A stretch of 64,000 nucleotides of DNA from Ectothiorhodospiraceae bacterium WFHF3C12 (GCA_013519935.1 JACDUA010000019.1:1-64000); one strand, 5' to 3'. Counted from the first letter of the stretch, positions 24,315-33,739 are shown. The notes: a model not told the origin generated them from the letters alone. Program-made: numbers and translations.

Positions 24315-25163
24315 ATGTTGGCGCCATCCATCCGGCCTGACGATTACCAGCGTTTTCGCCAGTTCCTGGAACAGACCTGCGGTATCGTCCTGGGCGAGAA
24401 CAAGCAGTACCTGGTATCCAGCCGGCTGGGCCAGTTGATGGCCCGACAGGGCATCTCCGAACTGGGTGTGCTGGTGGATCGCCTGGACCGGCCCGGTGCC
24501 AGCGCCCTGCGGGGCGAGGTCATCGAGGCGATGACCACCAACGAGACCAGCTGGTTCCGCGACATCTACCCGTTTCATACCCTGAATAACGAGCTCTTTC
24601 CCCGATTCCAGGCCGAGCATCGCAACCAGATCCGCGTCTGGTCGGCCGGCTGCTCCTCCGGTCAGGAGGTCTACTCCATCCTCATGGCCCTGGACGAGTA
24701 CCGCCAGGGCGGGGGGCGCATGGAGGGCGAGGTGGTCGGCACGGACATCTCGCCGAACATGATCGAGCGGGGCAAGGAGGGCATCTACGCGGCGAGCGAG
24801 GTCCGGCGCGGTCTCTCCGAGGAGCGCCGGCGTCGATACTTTGACACTCTGTCCGCGGACCGTTGGCAGGTGAAGTCGTCGCTCCGCCATCGGGCCACCT
24901 TCCGGGTCCATAACCTGCTGGACAGTTATTCCCCGCTGGGCCGTTTCGATGCGGTGTTCTGCCGCAACGTGCTCATCTATTTCTCCATGGACTCCCGCGA
25001 GGACATCATCCGCCGCATCGCCCAGACGCTGCGTCCCGGTGGTTACCTCATCGTCGGCGCGTCCGAGTCCGTGGCCCGGAACATGAGCGAGTTCGAGATG
25101 ATTCGTTGCCAGACAGGCGTCGTCTATCGCCTGCGCGACTCCCGCCCGGTTCTCAGCCGGTAG
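24315..25163 (+). CDS. cheR: Chemotaxis receptor methyltransferase CheR
   Basis: The 282-residue enzyme has an N-terminal helical domain (to about residue 75) and an S-adenosylmethionine-binding domain with VWSAGCSSGQEVYSI, VGTDISPNMIERG and DAVFCRNVLIYFS. NETSWFRD is the usual CheR contact motif. It methylates glutamates of chemoreceptors. It follows cheV by 50 bases. No cheB is visible in the window. Confidence 0.95.
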   Translation: MLAPSIRPDDYQRFRQFLEQTCGIVLGENKQYLVSSRLGQLMARQGISELGVLVDRLDRPGASALRGEVIEAMTTNETSWFRDIYPFHTLNNELFPRFQAEHRNQIRVWSAGCSSGQEVYSILMALDEYRQGGGRMEGEVVGTDISPNMIERGKEGIYAASEVRRGLSEERRRRYFDTLSADRWQVKSSLRHRATFRVHNLLDSYSPLGRFDAVFCRNVLIYFSMDSREDIIRRIAQTLRPGGYLIVGASESVARNMSEFEMIRCQTGVVYRLRDSRPVLSR

Positions 25164-25233
25164 CGGCGGGGGAGGCGCGCCGCCCCTGACCGACAGTACG
25201 TACGAATGCCCCAAGCGTGATGTCTCGAATCCC

Positions 25234-25456
25234 GTAGGTCGGACGGGCTTGCCGTCCGACAATTGCCGGTCGATATGCCGGGAGGCGTCGGCGTCGCGCT
25301 CCGCGCGATGCCGACCTACAGCCAGGGCAGCCGGGATGTAGGGAGGCCGCAGGGCTGGACGCCACACATCACGTAGGTCGGACGGGCTTGCCGTCCGACA
25401 TTTGCCGGTCGATATCCCGGGGCGTCGGCGTCGCGCTCCGGGCGATGCCGATCTAC
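25234..25456. repeat. Two REP pairs between cheR and flgB
   Basis: Units 25234-25319 and 25373-25456 carry the same GTAG head, GTCGGACGG/CCGTCCGAC hairpin, CGGTCGATATGCC-type spacer and closing hairpin as the 18-kb array. The rest of 25164-25694 shows only the flgB promoter and no gene. Confidence 0.85.
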
Positions 25457-25640
25457 GGTTGGCTAGGAGGGGCCGTTCTCGCCGCGAATTCGGGCGGGGC
25501 CAGGCATGGGTTTGCCGCCCCCCGGCAAGCCGTTGCCGGAATCCCCCGGCGGTTAAAGATTGCAGCGACACTGCCGTTAACCCCTTGAGCGGGCCTCCAT
25601 GCCCGCCAACCCACCTCTCCGGACCCCGCGTCTTCAGACC

Positions 25641-25656
25641 TGGCACGGCGGTTGCA
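25641..25656 (+). promoter_or_regulatory. Sigma-54 promoter of flgBCDEF
   Basis: TGGCAC-GGCGG-TTGCA has GG (25642-25643) and GC (25654-25655) with 10 bp between, close to the RpoN consensus, about 40 bases before flgB. Confidence 0.92.
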
Positions 25657-25694
25657 TTAGCACCGCCAACGCGACTGGAACGCGAGGCTTCGCG

Positions 25695-26090
25695 ATGAGC
25701 ATTTCCTTCGACAAGGCGTTCGGAGTTCACCAGCAGGCGCTGCGCGTGCAGGGCCAGCGGGTGAAGCTGATTTCCGAGAACCTGGCCAACGCCGACACGC
25801 CCAACTTCAAGGCCCGGGACATTGATTTTCGCCAGGCCCTGCGGCAGGCGGAGTCGGGTGATGCCGGCCTGCGCACGACCCGTTCCAACCATCTCCAGTC
25901 CGGCGGCAACGGCTTCGACCGCGCCGCCGTGCTCTACCGTGTTCCGTCCAGCCCTTCGCTGGACGGCAACACGGTAGAGACGCAGCGCGAGCAGGCCAAG
26001 TTCGCCGAAGCCAGTGTCCAGTACCAGACAGCGCTGAACTTCCTCGGGTCCCGGATCCAGGGCCTGATTGGCGCCATCAAGGGGGAGTAA
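25695..26090 (+). CDS. flgB: Flagellar proximal rod protein FlgB
   Basis: The 131-residue rod protein has the N-terminal rod/hook helix with ALRVQGQRVKLISENLANADTPNFKARD and the C-terminal heptad helix ending YQTALNFLGSRIQGLIGAIKGE, as in the family. It builds the rod next to the MS ring. GAGG precedes the ATG. It opens the flgBCDEF unit under the sigma-54 promoter; flgC begins 7 bases after its stop. Confidence 0.95.
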   Translation: MSISFDKAFGVHQQALRVQGQRVKLISENLANADTPNFKARDIDFRQALRQAESGDAGLRTTRSNHLQSGGNGFDRAAVLYRVPSSPSLDGNTVETQREQAKFAEASVQYQTALNFLGSRIQGLIGAIKGE

Positions 26091-26096
26091 CGAGCC

Positions 26097-26516
26097 ATGT
26101 CCCTGTTCAAGATTTTCGACGTTGCCGGTTCCGGCATGAACGCCCAGGCGCTGCGGCTGAACATGACCGCCAGCAATCTCGCCAACGCCGAGACCGTCGC
26201 CGGCAGTGCCCAGGAGGCCTACAAGGCCCGTCATCCCGTGTTCGCCAGCGAGCTCAAGGCGGTGCAGGGCGGCGAGGAGGCCACTGCCCAGGTGGAGGTC
26301 AAGGGGGTGGTCGAGGACAACAGCCCGGCGCAGCGGTTGTACCAGCCCAACCATCCCATGGCGGATGGCGACGGCTACGTCTACCGCTCCAACGTGAACT
26401 CCGTGGAGGAAATGGTGGACATGATTTCCGCCCAGCGCTCGTACCAGAACAACGTGGAGGTGATGAACACCTCCCGGGACCTTTTGCTGCAGACCCTGCG
26501 CCTCGGCCGCAGCTGA
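26097..26516 (+). CDS. flgC: Flagellar proximal rod protein FlgC
   Basis: The 139-residue rod protein starts MSLFKIFDVAGSGMNAQALRLNMTASNLANAETV and ends AQRSYQNNVEVMNTSRDLLLQTLRLGRS, both standard for FlgC. It polymerises after FlgB in the rod. It is closely packed between flgB and flgD (15 bases) and expressed with them. Confidence 0.96.
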   Translation: MSLFKIFDVAGSGMNAQALRLNMTASNLANAETVAGSAQEAYKARHPVFASELKAVQGGEEATAQVEVKGVVEDNSPAQRLYQPNHPMADGDGYVYRSNVNSVEEMVDMISAQRSYQNNVEVMNTSRDLLLQTLRLGRS

Positions 26517-26531
26517 TAGAGGGCTAGACGG

Positions 26532-27200
26532 ATGACCGATATCAACGCATTGAACGCCCTGGGCGGCACCAGCGGCGCGTCCGGAGCCGGGCAGGGGATG
26601 ATGGACATGGGCAGCGAGGACTTCCTGCGCCTGCTCACCACCCAGCTCAAAAACCAGGACCCGCTCAATCCCACGGACAGCACCGAGTTCATGGGGCAGA
26701 TCGCGCAGCTGACCTCCGCTTCCGGGATTCAGGAGCTCAACGCGTCCTTTGCCTCCCTGACCGAGGGGCTGCGGGGCAACCAGACCATGCAGGCCGCCTC
26801 GCTCATAGGCCGTGAGGTGACCGTCGAATCCAATACCGGCTACCTGCCGGAGGACGGCGCGCTGTCCGGCACCGTCAATCTCCCGTCTGGTGTCGACAAT
26901 TTGACTGTCACGGTCACCGACGGCGCCGGGCAGGTGGTGCGCCAGATGGAGATGGGCTCCCACGCCGGCGGTGCGGTGGACTTCAGCTGGGACGGGGTCA
27001 ACGCCGAAGGTGAGCGCATGCCGTCCGGCAGTTACACGATCTCCGCCAATGCCGGTAACGACGGCGAGGGGCAGAGTTTTCAGGTAACGACGGCGGCGGA
27101 GGTCGAGAGCGTCAATCTCGGCGCCGCCGGTGAGAATCCGACCCTGAACCTCAGGGGTCTCGGGGAAGTCAGTCTGGCCGCCGTGCGGCAGGTCAGGTAA
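26532..27200 (+). CDS. flgD: Hook cap protein FlgD
   Basis: The 222-residue protein has the FlgD N-terminal export region (SEDFLRLLTTQLKNQDPLNPTDSTEFMGQIAQLTSASGIQ) and the FlgD Ig/Tudor-type domain with VDFSWDGVNAEGERMPSGSYTI. It caps the growing hook so that FlgE monomers can add. The Gly/Ser-rich start is typical. It lies between flgC and flgE with 20 bases to the next start. Confidence 0.95.
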   Translation: MTDINALNALGGTSGASGAGQGMMDMGSEDFLRLLTTQLKNQDPLNPTDSTEFMGQIAQLTSASGIQELNASFASLTEGLRGNQTMQAASLIGREVTVESNTGYLPEDGALSGTVNLPSGVDNLTVTVTDGAGQVVRQMEMGSHAGGAVDFSWDGVNAEGERMPSGSYTISANAGNDGEGQSFQVTTAAEVESVNLGAAGENPTLNLRGLGEVSLAAVRQVR

Positions 27201-27220
27201 CGCATCGCGGGAGGTGCAAC

Positions 27221-28450
27221 ATGTCCTTTGAAACGTCATTGACCGGCCTGAACGCGGCCTCCGCGGACCTGGACGTCACGGGCAACAACATCGCCAACTC
27301 GGCGACCACCGGCTTCAAGTATTCAAGGGCCGAGTTCGCGGATATCTTCGCGTCCACCAGCTCCGGCGTATCGGCAAACGCCATCGGCCAGGGCGTGCGG
27401 CTGGCGAATGTGTCCCAGCAGTTCAGCCAGGGGCAGTTCGACTTCACCAGCAACAACCTGGATATGGCCATCAGCGGGAATGGGTTCTTCCGCACCAGTC
27501 AGGGCGGCGAGATCAGTTATACCCGCAACGGTGCCTTCCAGCTGGATCGGGACGGCTATGTCGTGGACGCCGATGGCCGCCATCTGACCGGTTTCACGGC
27601 CAACAACGCCGGGGCCATCACCGGCGCCCTCGGGGATCTGCAGGTGAACACCGGCAACATCGATCCCAGTGAGTCCACTGAAGTCGACATCACGGCCAAC
27701 CTGAACGCGGCCGCCGAGGACCTGGACGCCGCCGGCGCGCCGGCATTCGACACCGCCGATCCGCAGCCGGAACAGTACAACTTCTCCACGTCGACCACGG
27801 TGTACGACTCCCTGGGAACGGACCACCTGGGCACGTTCTATTTCCGCAAGACCGGCGCCAACACCTGGGACACCTACTTCCAGGTGGACGGCAACGCGGC
27901 GACGGGCCCGACCCAGCTGCAGTTCAACGCCGACGGCACCTTCAACCAGGTGGGCGGCGGCGGCAGCACGGCCGTTTACAACCAGGCCCTGACCAACGGC
28001 GCTGATCCGCTCAACCTTACCGTCGACTACCAGTCGCTGAGCCAGTTCGGCACGCCGTTCGCGGTGAACGACCTGGCCCAGGACGGTTATGCCGCCGGTG
28101 AATTCTCCAGTGTCGGCATTGAGCGCGACGGGCGCATGTTCGCCCGCTACAGCAACGGCCAGTCCCAGCTTCTGGGTCAGGTGGCCCTGACGCGCTTCTC
28201 CAGCCCGCAGAATCTTCAGGAGGTGGGGGATACCCGCTGGGTCGAGACCGCCGCCGCCGGAACGCCGGTGAACACGGCGCCGGGCAACTCCGGCGTGGGC
28301 ACCCTGCAGTCGGGGGCGCTGGAGCAGTCCAACGTCAACCTGACCGAGCAGCTCGTGCAGATGATCACCGCCCAGCGGAACTTCCAGGCGAACTCACAGG
28401 CGATCAGCACGCAAAGCGAGATCACCCAGAACGTCCTGCAGATCCGCTAG
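27221..28450 (+). CDS. flgE: Flagellar hook protein FlgE
   Basis: The 409-residue protein starts MSFETSLTGLNAASADLDVTGNNIANSATTGFK and ends NLTEQLVQMITAQRNFQANSQAISTQSEITQNVLQIR, the rod/hook family termini. The central domain (ADPQPEQYNFSTSTTVYDSLGTDH) forms the surface D2 region. Length matches E. coli FlgE (402). It is the hook subunit. GGAGG precedes the ATG. Confidence 0.96.
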   Translation: MSFETSLTGLNAASADLDVTGNNIANSATTGFKYSRAEFADIFASTSSGVSANAIGQGVRLANVSQQFSQGQFDFTSNNLDMAISGNGFFRTSQGGEISYTRNGAFQLDRDGYVVDADGRHLTGFTANNAGAITGALGDLQVNTGNIDPSESTEVDITANLNAAAEDLDAAGAPAFDTADPQPEQYNFSTSTTVYDSLGTDHLGTFYFRKTGANTWDTYFQVDGNAATGPTQLQFNADGTFNQVGGGGSTAVYNQALTNGADPLNLTVDYQSLSQFGTPFAVNDLAQDGYAAGEFSSVGIERDGRMFARYSNGQSQLLGQVALTRFSSPQNLQEVGDTRWVETAAAGTPVNTAPGNSGVGTLQSGALEQSNVNLTEQLVQMITAQRNFQANSQAISTQSEITQNVLQIR

Positions 28451-28478
28451 GCGCGGGTGACACGCGGAGGATAGCGCC

Positions 28479-29219
28479 ATGGACCGAATGGTTTATCTGG
28501 CCATGACCGGGGCCAAGCACGCATTGCAGGCCCAGCAGAACACGGCTCACAACCTGGCCAACGCCAACACCACCGGCTTCCGGGCCGACCTGGACAGCCT
28601 GATGTCGGCTCCCGTTACCGGACCCGGCCATGACAGCCGGGTCTACAGCCTGGAGACCGGCGTGGGCAATGACTTCCAGCAAGGGTCCATGCAGCACACC
28701 GGCCGCGAGCTGGACATTGCCGTGGAGGGCAAGGGCTGGATCGCCGTGCAGGCCGCCGACGGCACCGAGGGTTACACCCGCCGCGGCGACCTCAAGGTCG
28801 GGCCCGGCGGGTTGCTGGAGACCGGCGACGGCCGGCTCGTAATGGGTAACGACGGCCCGGTGGCGGTTCCGCCAGCGGAGAAGATCGAGATCGGCTCGGA
28901 CGGCACGGTCAGTGTCGTGCCCCTGGGTCAGAGCGCCGACACCCTGGCCGTGGTGGACCGGATCAAGCTGGTGAACCCGCCCGAGACCGAGCTCACCAAG
29001 GGCGAGGACGGACTGTTCCGGCTCAAGCAGGGCGGCCAGGCGGCCCCCGACGGCGCGGTGAGCGTGGTCAACGGCACCCTGGAGGGCAGCAACGTGAACA
29101 CCGTCGATGCCCTCGTGGAGATGATCGACAACCAGCGGCAGTTCGAGGCCTACGTGAAGCTCATGGACGCCGCCAAGACCAACGACGAGGCGAGCTCCCG
29201 GCTGCTGCGGAGTAGTTAG
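28479..29219 (+). CDS. flgF: Proximal rod protein FlgF
   Basis: The 246-residue rod protein starts MDRMVYLAMTGAKHALQAQQNTAHNLANANTTGFRAD and ends with the family helix MIDNQRQFEAYVKLMDAAKTNDEASSRLLRSS. It assembles with FlgB, FlgC and FlgG. A compound repeat element begins 6 bases after the stop and separates the gene from flgG by about 0.58 kb, whereas flgF and flgG are usually adjacent. Confidence 0.95.
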   Translation: MDRMVYLAMTGAKHALQAQQNTAHNLANANTTGFRADLDSLMSAPVTGPGHDSRVYSLETGVGNDFQQGSMQHTGRELDIAVEGKGWIAVQAADGTEGYTRRGDLKVGPGGLLETGDGRLVMGNDGPVAVPPAEKIEIGSDGTVSVVPLGQSADTLAVVDRIKLVNPPETELTKGEDGLFRLKQGGQAAPDGAVSVVNGTLEGSNVNTVDALVEMIDNQRQFEAYVKLMDAAKTNDEASSRLLRSS

Positions 29220-29225
29220 GGCGGG

Positions 29226-29723
29226 TTAGCCACGGATGAACACAGATAAACACAAATGTGGATTCCGCTCCGCGGCAAACCGCAGCGTTGTGGGAGCGGC
29301 GACCTCGCCGCGATCGGGGCCGCCGAGAGCTGTCGCCGCGGGGACGCGCCTCCCACAGCCGAGTACCAGCCCCACGGTTTGTCGGGAAGTTGTGGGAGAG
29401 GCACCGCCGTCGCGATGCCGGCCGCCGAAAGGCGTCGCCGCGGGGACGCGCCTCCCACAGCCGAATTGCGGCGCCTCGGCGTATCGGGGTGATGTGGGAG
29501 AGGCACCGCCGTCGCGATGCCGGCCGCCGAAAGGCGTCGCCGCGGGGACGCGCCTCCCACAGCCGAGTACCAGCATCACGGCTTGTCGGGAAGTTGTGGG
29601 AGGGGCGACCTCGCCGCGATCGGGGCCGCCGAGAGCCGTCGCCGCGGGGACGCGCCTCCCACAGGCGTTCGACGGCATCTCCGGACACGAAATCAGCGTT
29701 CATCCGCGTTCATTAGCGGCTAA
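29226..29723. mobile_element. Compound repeat element 1 with terminal inverted repeats (between flgF and flgG)
   Basis: The left end starts TTAGCCACGGATGAACACAG and the right end is the inverted equivalent, ending GGCTAA at 29723; the two match over about 32 bases with several mismatches. The same ends bound elements at 32415-32621 and 59307-60043. Inside is a four-copy 102-bp array. No transposase, and no clear target duplication, is seen. It is best viewed as a MITE-like or REP-derived non-autonomous element. Confidence 0.65.
29289..29663. repeat. Four-unit tandem array, period exactly 102 bp
   Basis: Units of 69 bp at 29289-29357, 29391-29459, 29493-29561 and 29595-29663 begin TGTGGGAG and end CTCCCACA; spacers are 33 bp. 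Units 1 and 4 share one core (GCGACCTCGCCGCGATC) and units 2 and 3 another (CACCGCCGTCGCGATGCC). Spacers 1 and 3 are nearly identical. Each unit can fold as a long hairpin. Open frames through the array arise because the period is a multiple of three and are not considered genes. Confidence 0.85.
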
Positions 29724-29747
29724 AGAAGTTGCGTTTTGATGCGCCGA

Positions 29748-29764
29748 TTGGCGCGAAGCTTGCA
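29748..29764 (+). promoter_or_regulatory. Sigma-54 promoter of flgGHI
   Basis: TTGGCGCGAAGCTTGCA has GG (29750-29751) and GC (29762-29763) separated by 10 bp, 39 bases before flgG and 24 bases after the repeat element. Confidence 0.75.
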
Positions 29765-29802
29765 AATACTAGTACAGCAAGCGAACCGAACGAGGTGAGA
29801 CC

Positions 29803-30588
29803 ATGAATCCTGCACTTTGGGTGGCAAAGACCGGGCTCGACGCCCAACAGACGCGGATGTCCGTGGTGGCCAACAACCTGGCCAACGTGAACACCACCGG
29901 CTTCAAGAAGGACCGGGCGGACTTCGAGAGCCTGATCTACCAGACCGTCCGCCAGGCCGGCGGCCAGACCTCGCAGCAGACCGAGCTGCCCACGGGCCTG
30001 AACCTCGGCACCGGCGTGCGCGTGGCGGCCACGGAGAAGGCCCATACCCAGGGCAACATCGTCCAGACCGGCAACTCGCTGGATCTGGCCATCAGCGGGC
30101 GCGGGTTCTTCCAGGTGCTCAAGCCCGACGGCAACGTGGCCTACACCCGGGACGGCTCGTTCCAGATCGACGATCAGGGCCAGATGGTCACCTCCAGCGG
30201 CTACACCCTGCAGCCCAACATCACGCTGCCGCCCAACGCCGAGAGCGTCACCATCGGCGCCGACGGCACGGTAAGCGCGAAGACGCCGGGCCAGGCCCAG
30301 CCGGTGCAGGTGGGCACCATCCAGCTCGCCGACTTCGTCAATCCGGCGGGCCTGCAGCCCGTCGGCCAGAACCTGTTCGAGGAGACCGGGGCCAGCGGCG
30401 CGGCCCAGACGGGCACGGCCGGCCTCAACGGCCTGGGCGCGCTGCAGCAGGGCGCGCTGGAGAGCTCCAACGTGAACATCGCCGAGGAGCTGGTGAACAT
30501 GATCGAGACGCAGCGCGGGTTCGAGACGAATACCAAGGCCATCCAGTCCACGGACCAGATGCTGCAGTTCGTCACCCAGAACCTCTAA
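29803..30588 (+). CDS. flgG: Distal rod protein FlgG
   Basis: The 261-residue protein starts [42 protein letters not shown] and ends [31 protein letters not shown], matching FlgG. Length is standard (260). It forms the distal drive shaft through the outer membrane. GAGGTGAG precedes the ATG. It starts a flgG-flgH-flgI unit with its own sigma-54-type promoter. Confidence 0.97.
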   Translation: MNPALWVAKTGLDAQQTRMSVVANNLANVNTTGFKKDRADFESLIYQTVRQAGGQTSQQTELPTGLNLGTGVRVAATEKAHTQGNIVQTGNSLDLAISGRGFFQVLKPDGNVAYTRDGSFQIDDQGQMVTSSGYTLQPNITLPPNAESVTIGADGTVSAKTPGQAQPVQVGTIQLADFVNPAGLQPVGQNLFEETGASGAAQTGTAGLNGLGALQQGALESSNVNIAEELVNMIETQRGFETNTKAIQSTDQMLQFVTQNL

Positions 30589-30617
30589 CGGGCGGCCATC
30601 ACCGCCGAGGTGTCGTC

Positions 30618-31286
30618 ATGAGATTCCGAATTCCGCTGATCGCCGTTGCCCTGAGCCTGCTGGCCGGCTGCGCCACGGCGCCGGAGATGAAGCCGCCCCA
30701 GGCTCTGCCGGAGCCCGACCTGCAGCGCCCCGAGCGCAAGCAGAACGGGGCCATCTACCAGTCCGGCTACGACATGCGGCTCTACGAGGATCGCCGTGCG
30801 CGGCGCGTCGGCGACGTGGTGACGGTTATCCTCGAGGAGGAGACCGACGCCTCCAAGGACGCCAACACCAACATCGGCCGGCAGAGCTCTTACGGCCTGC
30901 CCACGCCGACCATCGCCGGGCGGGAGCTGTCCGTCAACGGCAATCCGTTCTCCTTCGATATCGAGAGCGACAACAGCTTCGAGGGCGGCGGCGGCACCAG
31001 CCAGAGCAACGAGCTCTCCGGCGTGCTCACCGCCACGGTCATCCGCGTCCAGCCCAACGGCAACCTGGTGATCCAGGGCCAGAAGCAGATGACCCTCAAC
31101 CGGGGGGACGAATACGTGACCATCACCGGCGTGGTGCGGCCCGACGACGTGGGCGCGGACAACGTGGTTTCGTCCACGCGAGTCGCCAATGCGCAGATCA
31201 GCTACACGGGCACGGGCGCCATGGCGGACAGCAACCGCATGGGCTGGCTGTCGCGCCTGTTCATGAGCGTTATCTGGCCCTTCTGA
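30618..31286 (+). CDS. flgH: Flagellar L-ring lipoprotein FlgH
   Basis: The 222-residue protein has a lipoprotein signal MRFRIPLIAVALSLLAGC (lipobox LLAGC, Cys18). The mature part contains GDVVTVILEEETDASKDANT, LVIQGQKQMTLNRGDEYVTITGVVRPDDV and the C-terminal GWLSRLFMSVIWPF, all FlgH signatures. It forms the outer-membrane bushing for the rod. It lies 29 bases after flgG. Confidence 0.96.
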   Translation: MRFRIPLIAVALSLLAGCATAPEMKPPQALPEPDLQRPERKQNGAIYQSGYDMRLYEDRRARRVGDVVTVILEEETDASKDANTNIGRQSSYGLPTPTIAGRELSVNGNPFSFDIESDNSFEGGGGTSQSNELSGVLTATVIRVQPNGNLVIQGQKQMTLNRGDEYVTITGVVRPDDVGADNVVSSTRVANAQISYTGTGAMADSNRMGWLSRLFMSVIWPF

Positions 31287-31301
31287 GGGCGGGGGGAAAC
31301 G

Positions 31302-32405
31302 ATGAAACGCCTGCTTGCGATCCTGTTTATCGCCGCCGGTCTCGCGGCGGGTGCGGCCCAGGCCGAACGCATCAAGGATATTGCATCGGTGGCCGGGGTG
31401 CGGCCCAACCAGCTGGTGGGTTACGGCCTGGTGGTCGGCCTCAACGGCACCGGCGACCAGACGACCCAGACACCGTTCACGGTGCAGAGCATCCGCGCCA
31501 TGCTCGCCGCCCAGGGCGTGACCATTCCCCAGGGCCAGAACCTGCAGCTGTCCAACGTGGCCGCGGTGATGGTCACCGCCGAGCTCAAGGCCTTCGCCAA
31601 GCCCGGCCAGACCATCGACATCTCCGTGGCGAGCCTGGGCAACGCCGAGAGCCTGCGCGGCGGCACGCTGCTGATGACACCGCTCAAGGGCGCGGACGGC
31701 CAGGTCTACGCCATGGCCCAGGGCCAGCTGATCGTCAGCGGCTTCGGTGCCGGCGGCGACGATGGCTCGCGTATTACCGTCAACGTACCCAGCGCCGGGC
31801 GCATCCCCAACGGCGCCACCGTGGAGCGCTCCGTGCCGTCGCCCTTCGCCATGGGCGAGTCCCTGGTGCTGAACCTGCACACGCCGGATTTCACCACCGC
31901 GCAGCGTACCGCCAAGGTCATCAACGAGACCCTGGGGCCGGACACCGCCCAGGCGGTGGATGCCGTGTCCATCAAGGTTCGCGCGCCCAAGGACACCGAC
32001 CAGCGGGTGAGCTTCGTCTCCTTCCTGGAGAAGCTGCAGGTGGATCCGGGCGACGCGCCGGCCAAGGTCATCGTCAACGCCCGCACCGGCACCATCGTCA
32101 TCGGCAGTCATGTGCGGGTACAGCCGGCGGCGGTGACCCACGGCAGCCTGACGGTGACCATCTCCGAGGACCCCCAGGTGAGCCAGCCGGAGCCGCTGTC
32201 CGGCGGCGAGACGGTGGTCACGCCGGAATCCGACGTGGAGATTACCCAGGAGAAGAGCCCAATGTTTCTGTTCGGTCCCGGCACCGAGCTCTCGGAGATC
32301 GTCAACGCGGTCAACCGCGTCGGCGCCGCGCCGGGAGACCTGGTGGCCATCCTGGAAGCCCTGCGCCAGGCCGGCGCGCTGCGGGCCGAGCTGATCGTGA
32401 TTTAA
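31302..32405 (+). CDS. flgI: Flagellar P-ring protein FlgI
   Basis: The 367-residue periplasmic protein has a signal peptide (about residues 1-20, cleavage AQA-E). [33 protein letters not shown] is the conserved N-terminus, and [30 protein letters not shown] the conserved end. It forms the P ring in the peptidoglycan layer with FlgA as chaperone. Compound repeat element 2 begins 9 bases after its stop. Confidence 0.97.
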   Translation: MKRLLAILFIAAGLAAGAAQAERIKDIASVAGVRPNQLVGYGLVVGLNGTGDQTTQTPFTVQSIRAMLAAQGVTIPQGQNLQLSNVAAVMVTAELKAFAKPGQTIDISVASLGNAESLRGGTLLMTPLKGADGQVYAMAQGQLIVSGFGAGGDDGSRITVNVPSAGRIPNGATVERSVPSPFAMGESLVLNLHTPDFTTAQRTAKVINETLGPDTAQAVDAVSIKVRAPKDTDQRVSFVSFLEKLQVDPGDAPAKVIVNARTGTIVIGSHVRVQPAAVTHGSLTVTISEDPQVSQPEPLSGGETVVTPESDVEITQEKSPMFLFGPGTELSEIVNAVNRVGAAPGDLVAILEALRQAGALRAELIVI

Positions 32406-32414
32406 CGGCTGGTT

Positions 32415-32621
32415 TTAGCCACAGATGAACACGGATAAACACAGATTCTGTACTGGCCCTGGAGCGACCCGTGGGAGGCGCGTCCCCGCGGCGATGGACC
32501 TTGGGAATCGTAGCCACGATGGGCTCGCCGCTCCGGCGCGGCGGCAGGGCGACGCAGGAGCGGCCCCTGACCTAGGAGCGTGCGTCGTTATCCGTGTGTA
32601 TCCGTGTTCATCTGTGGCTAA
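32415..32621. mobile_element. Compound repeat element 2 with terminal inverted repeats (between flgI and flgJ)
   Basis: The left end TTAGCCACAGATGAACACGG (from 32415) is repeated inverted at the right end, closing with GGCTAA at 32621. The 207-bp interior has one GTGGGAGGCGCGTCCCCGCGGCGATGG half-palindrome and other GC-rich inverted segments. It begins 9 bases after the flgI stop and ends 26 bases before flgJ. No promoter for flgJ is recognised in the remaining spacer. Confidence 0.7.
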
Positions 32622-32647
32622 CACGCAGTTGAACTGGACTTTTAACC

Positions 32648-33739
32648 ATGGCCACTGACCCGAGCCTGTACAACACCAGCTTCTCCAATGCCGGCCTGAC
32701 CCGGCTGAAGGCGGACGTGCAGCAGCCCTCGCGGGATAGCATCCGCGAGGTGGCCAAGCAGTTCGAGTCGCTGTTCGTCCAGACCATGCTCAAGTCCATG
32801 CGGGACGCCAGCTCGGCCATGGGCTCGGACCTGCTTAGCGGCGAGCAGACCAAGCAGTATCGGGCCCTGTTCGACCAGGAGATCGCCTCGCGGATCTCGC
32901 AGGGGCAGGGCATGGGCCTTGCGAGCGCCGTGGAGCGGCAGCTGCTGGAGAACGCGGGTCTCGGCGCCCGGGGCGATAACGCAACCGGCGGACGTTCGTT
33001 GAACGACTACCAGGCAAACGCCGTGCCCCATCGCCCGGTCGCTGAGTCGTCCCGGACGCCTGGGTCGGATGGACTCGCCATCCGGCAAGCCGGCCAGGCC
33101 GACCGCGCCGCCGTCCTGGCCCGCACCGGCAAAGCGGAGGCTCCCGAAACCCGGAGGTCGGATGCTCTCGGCATCCGACAACCCGGCGAAACGCAATCCG
33201 CCTCCTCGGTTCGCGGCGGCAAAGGCCCACTCTGGGATTCCCCCGAGGCCTTCGCCCGCGACGTCTGGCCCATGGCCGAGCGCGTGGGCCGCAAGCTGGA
33301 CGTGGCGCCCGAGGCCATTGTGGCCCAGGCCGCGCTGGAGACCGGTTGGGGGCAGCATGTCATCCGCGACGGGGCCGGTCAGAGCAGCCACAACCTCTTC
33401 AACATCAAGGCCCACGGCGGCTGGCGTGGGGACGCGGTTGAAGTGCCGACCATGGAATACGGCCCGGGCGGCGCGCGTCGCGAGGTTGCCGCCTTCCGGT
33501 CCTATCCGTCCCTGGAGGCGGCGTTCGATGACTACGCCCGGTTCCTGCAGGACAACCCGCGCTACCGCAACGCCCTGGAGGCCGGCGGCGACGGGGATGC
33601 CTTCGTGCGCGAGCTGCAGGAAGCCGGCTACGCCACCGATCCGCGCTATGCGGACAAGCTCCAGCGCATCATGCGCAGCGAACCGCTGACCACGGCCCAG
33701 GCCGGATTCAAGTTTAGCGGCGAACGGACGACAACCTGA
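32648..33739 (+). CDS. flgJ: Rod cap / peptidoglycan hydrolase FlgJ with REP-derived linker
   Basis: The 363-residue protein has the rod-binding domain at about 25-105 (VAKQFESLFVQTMLKSMRDASSAMGSDLLSGEQTKQYRALFDQEIASRI) and a glucosaminidase domain from about 200 to 350, with the catalytic Glu likely in AALETGWGQHVI. It caps the rod and opens a hole in the cell wall. The linker (about 110-200) contains two in-frame REP hairpins encoding SDGLAIR and SDALGIR. No good ribosome site precedes ATG 32648. Confidence 0.95.
   Translation: MATDPSLYNTSFSNAGLTRLKADVQQPSRDSIREVAKQFESLFVQTMLKSMRDASSAMGSDLLSGEQTKQYRALFDQEIASRISQGQGMGLASAVERQLLENAGLGARGDNATGGRSLNDYQANAVPHRPVAESSRTPGSDGLAIRQAGQADRAAVLARTGKAEAPETRRSDALGIRQPGETQSASSVRGGKGPLWDSPEAFARDVWPMAERVGRKLDVAPEAIVAQAALETGWGQHVIRDGAGQSSHNLFNIKAHGGWRGDAVEVPTMEYGPGGARREVAAFRSYPSLEAAFDDYARFLQDNPRYRNALEAGGDGDAFVRELQEAGYATDPRYADKLQRIMRSEPLTTAQAGFKFSGERTTT
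33064..33179. repeat. Two REP hairpins inside the flgJ coding region
   Basis: GTCGGATGG-ACTCG-CCATCCGGC (33064-33086) and GTCGGATGC-TCTCG-GCATCCGAC (33157-33179) are REP-type palindromes like those between genes elsewhere in the window. They lie 93 bp apart, a multiple of three, and keep the frame open. Confidence 0.8.

Noticed and set aside
24249-27239. Very long open frame on the minus strand (about 996 codons)
   Set aside because: It lies opposite cheR and flgBCD, which have clear family matches. Long antisense frames are expected at this GC content.
29289-29663. CRISPR-like regular repeat and spacer layout
   Set aside because: Repeats are 69-bp palindromes, spacers are similar to each other rather than unique, and no cas gene is near.
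29161-29739. Open frames on both strands through the 102-bp array
   Set aside because: They arise because the period is divisible by three. Translation gives repeated Arg/Ala-rich low-complexity peptides with no ribosome site.
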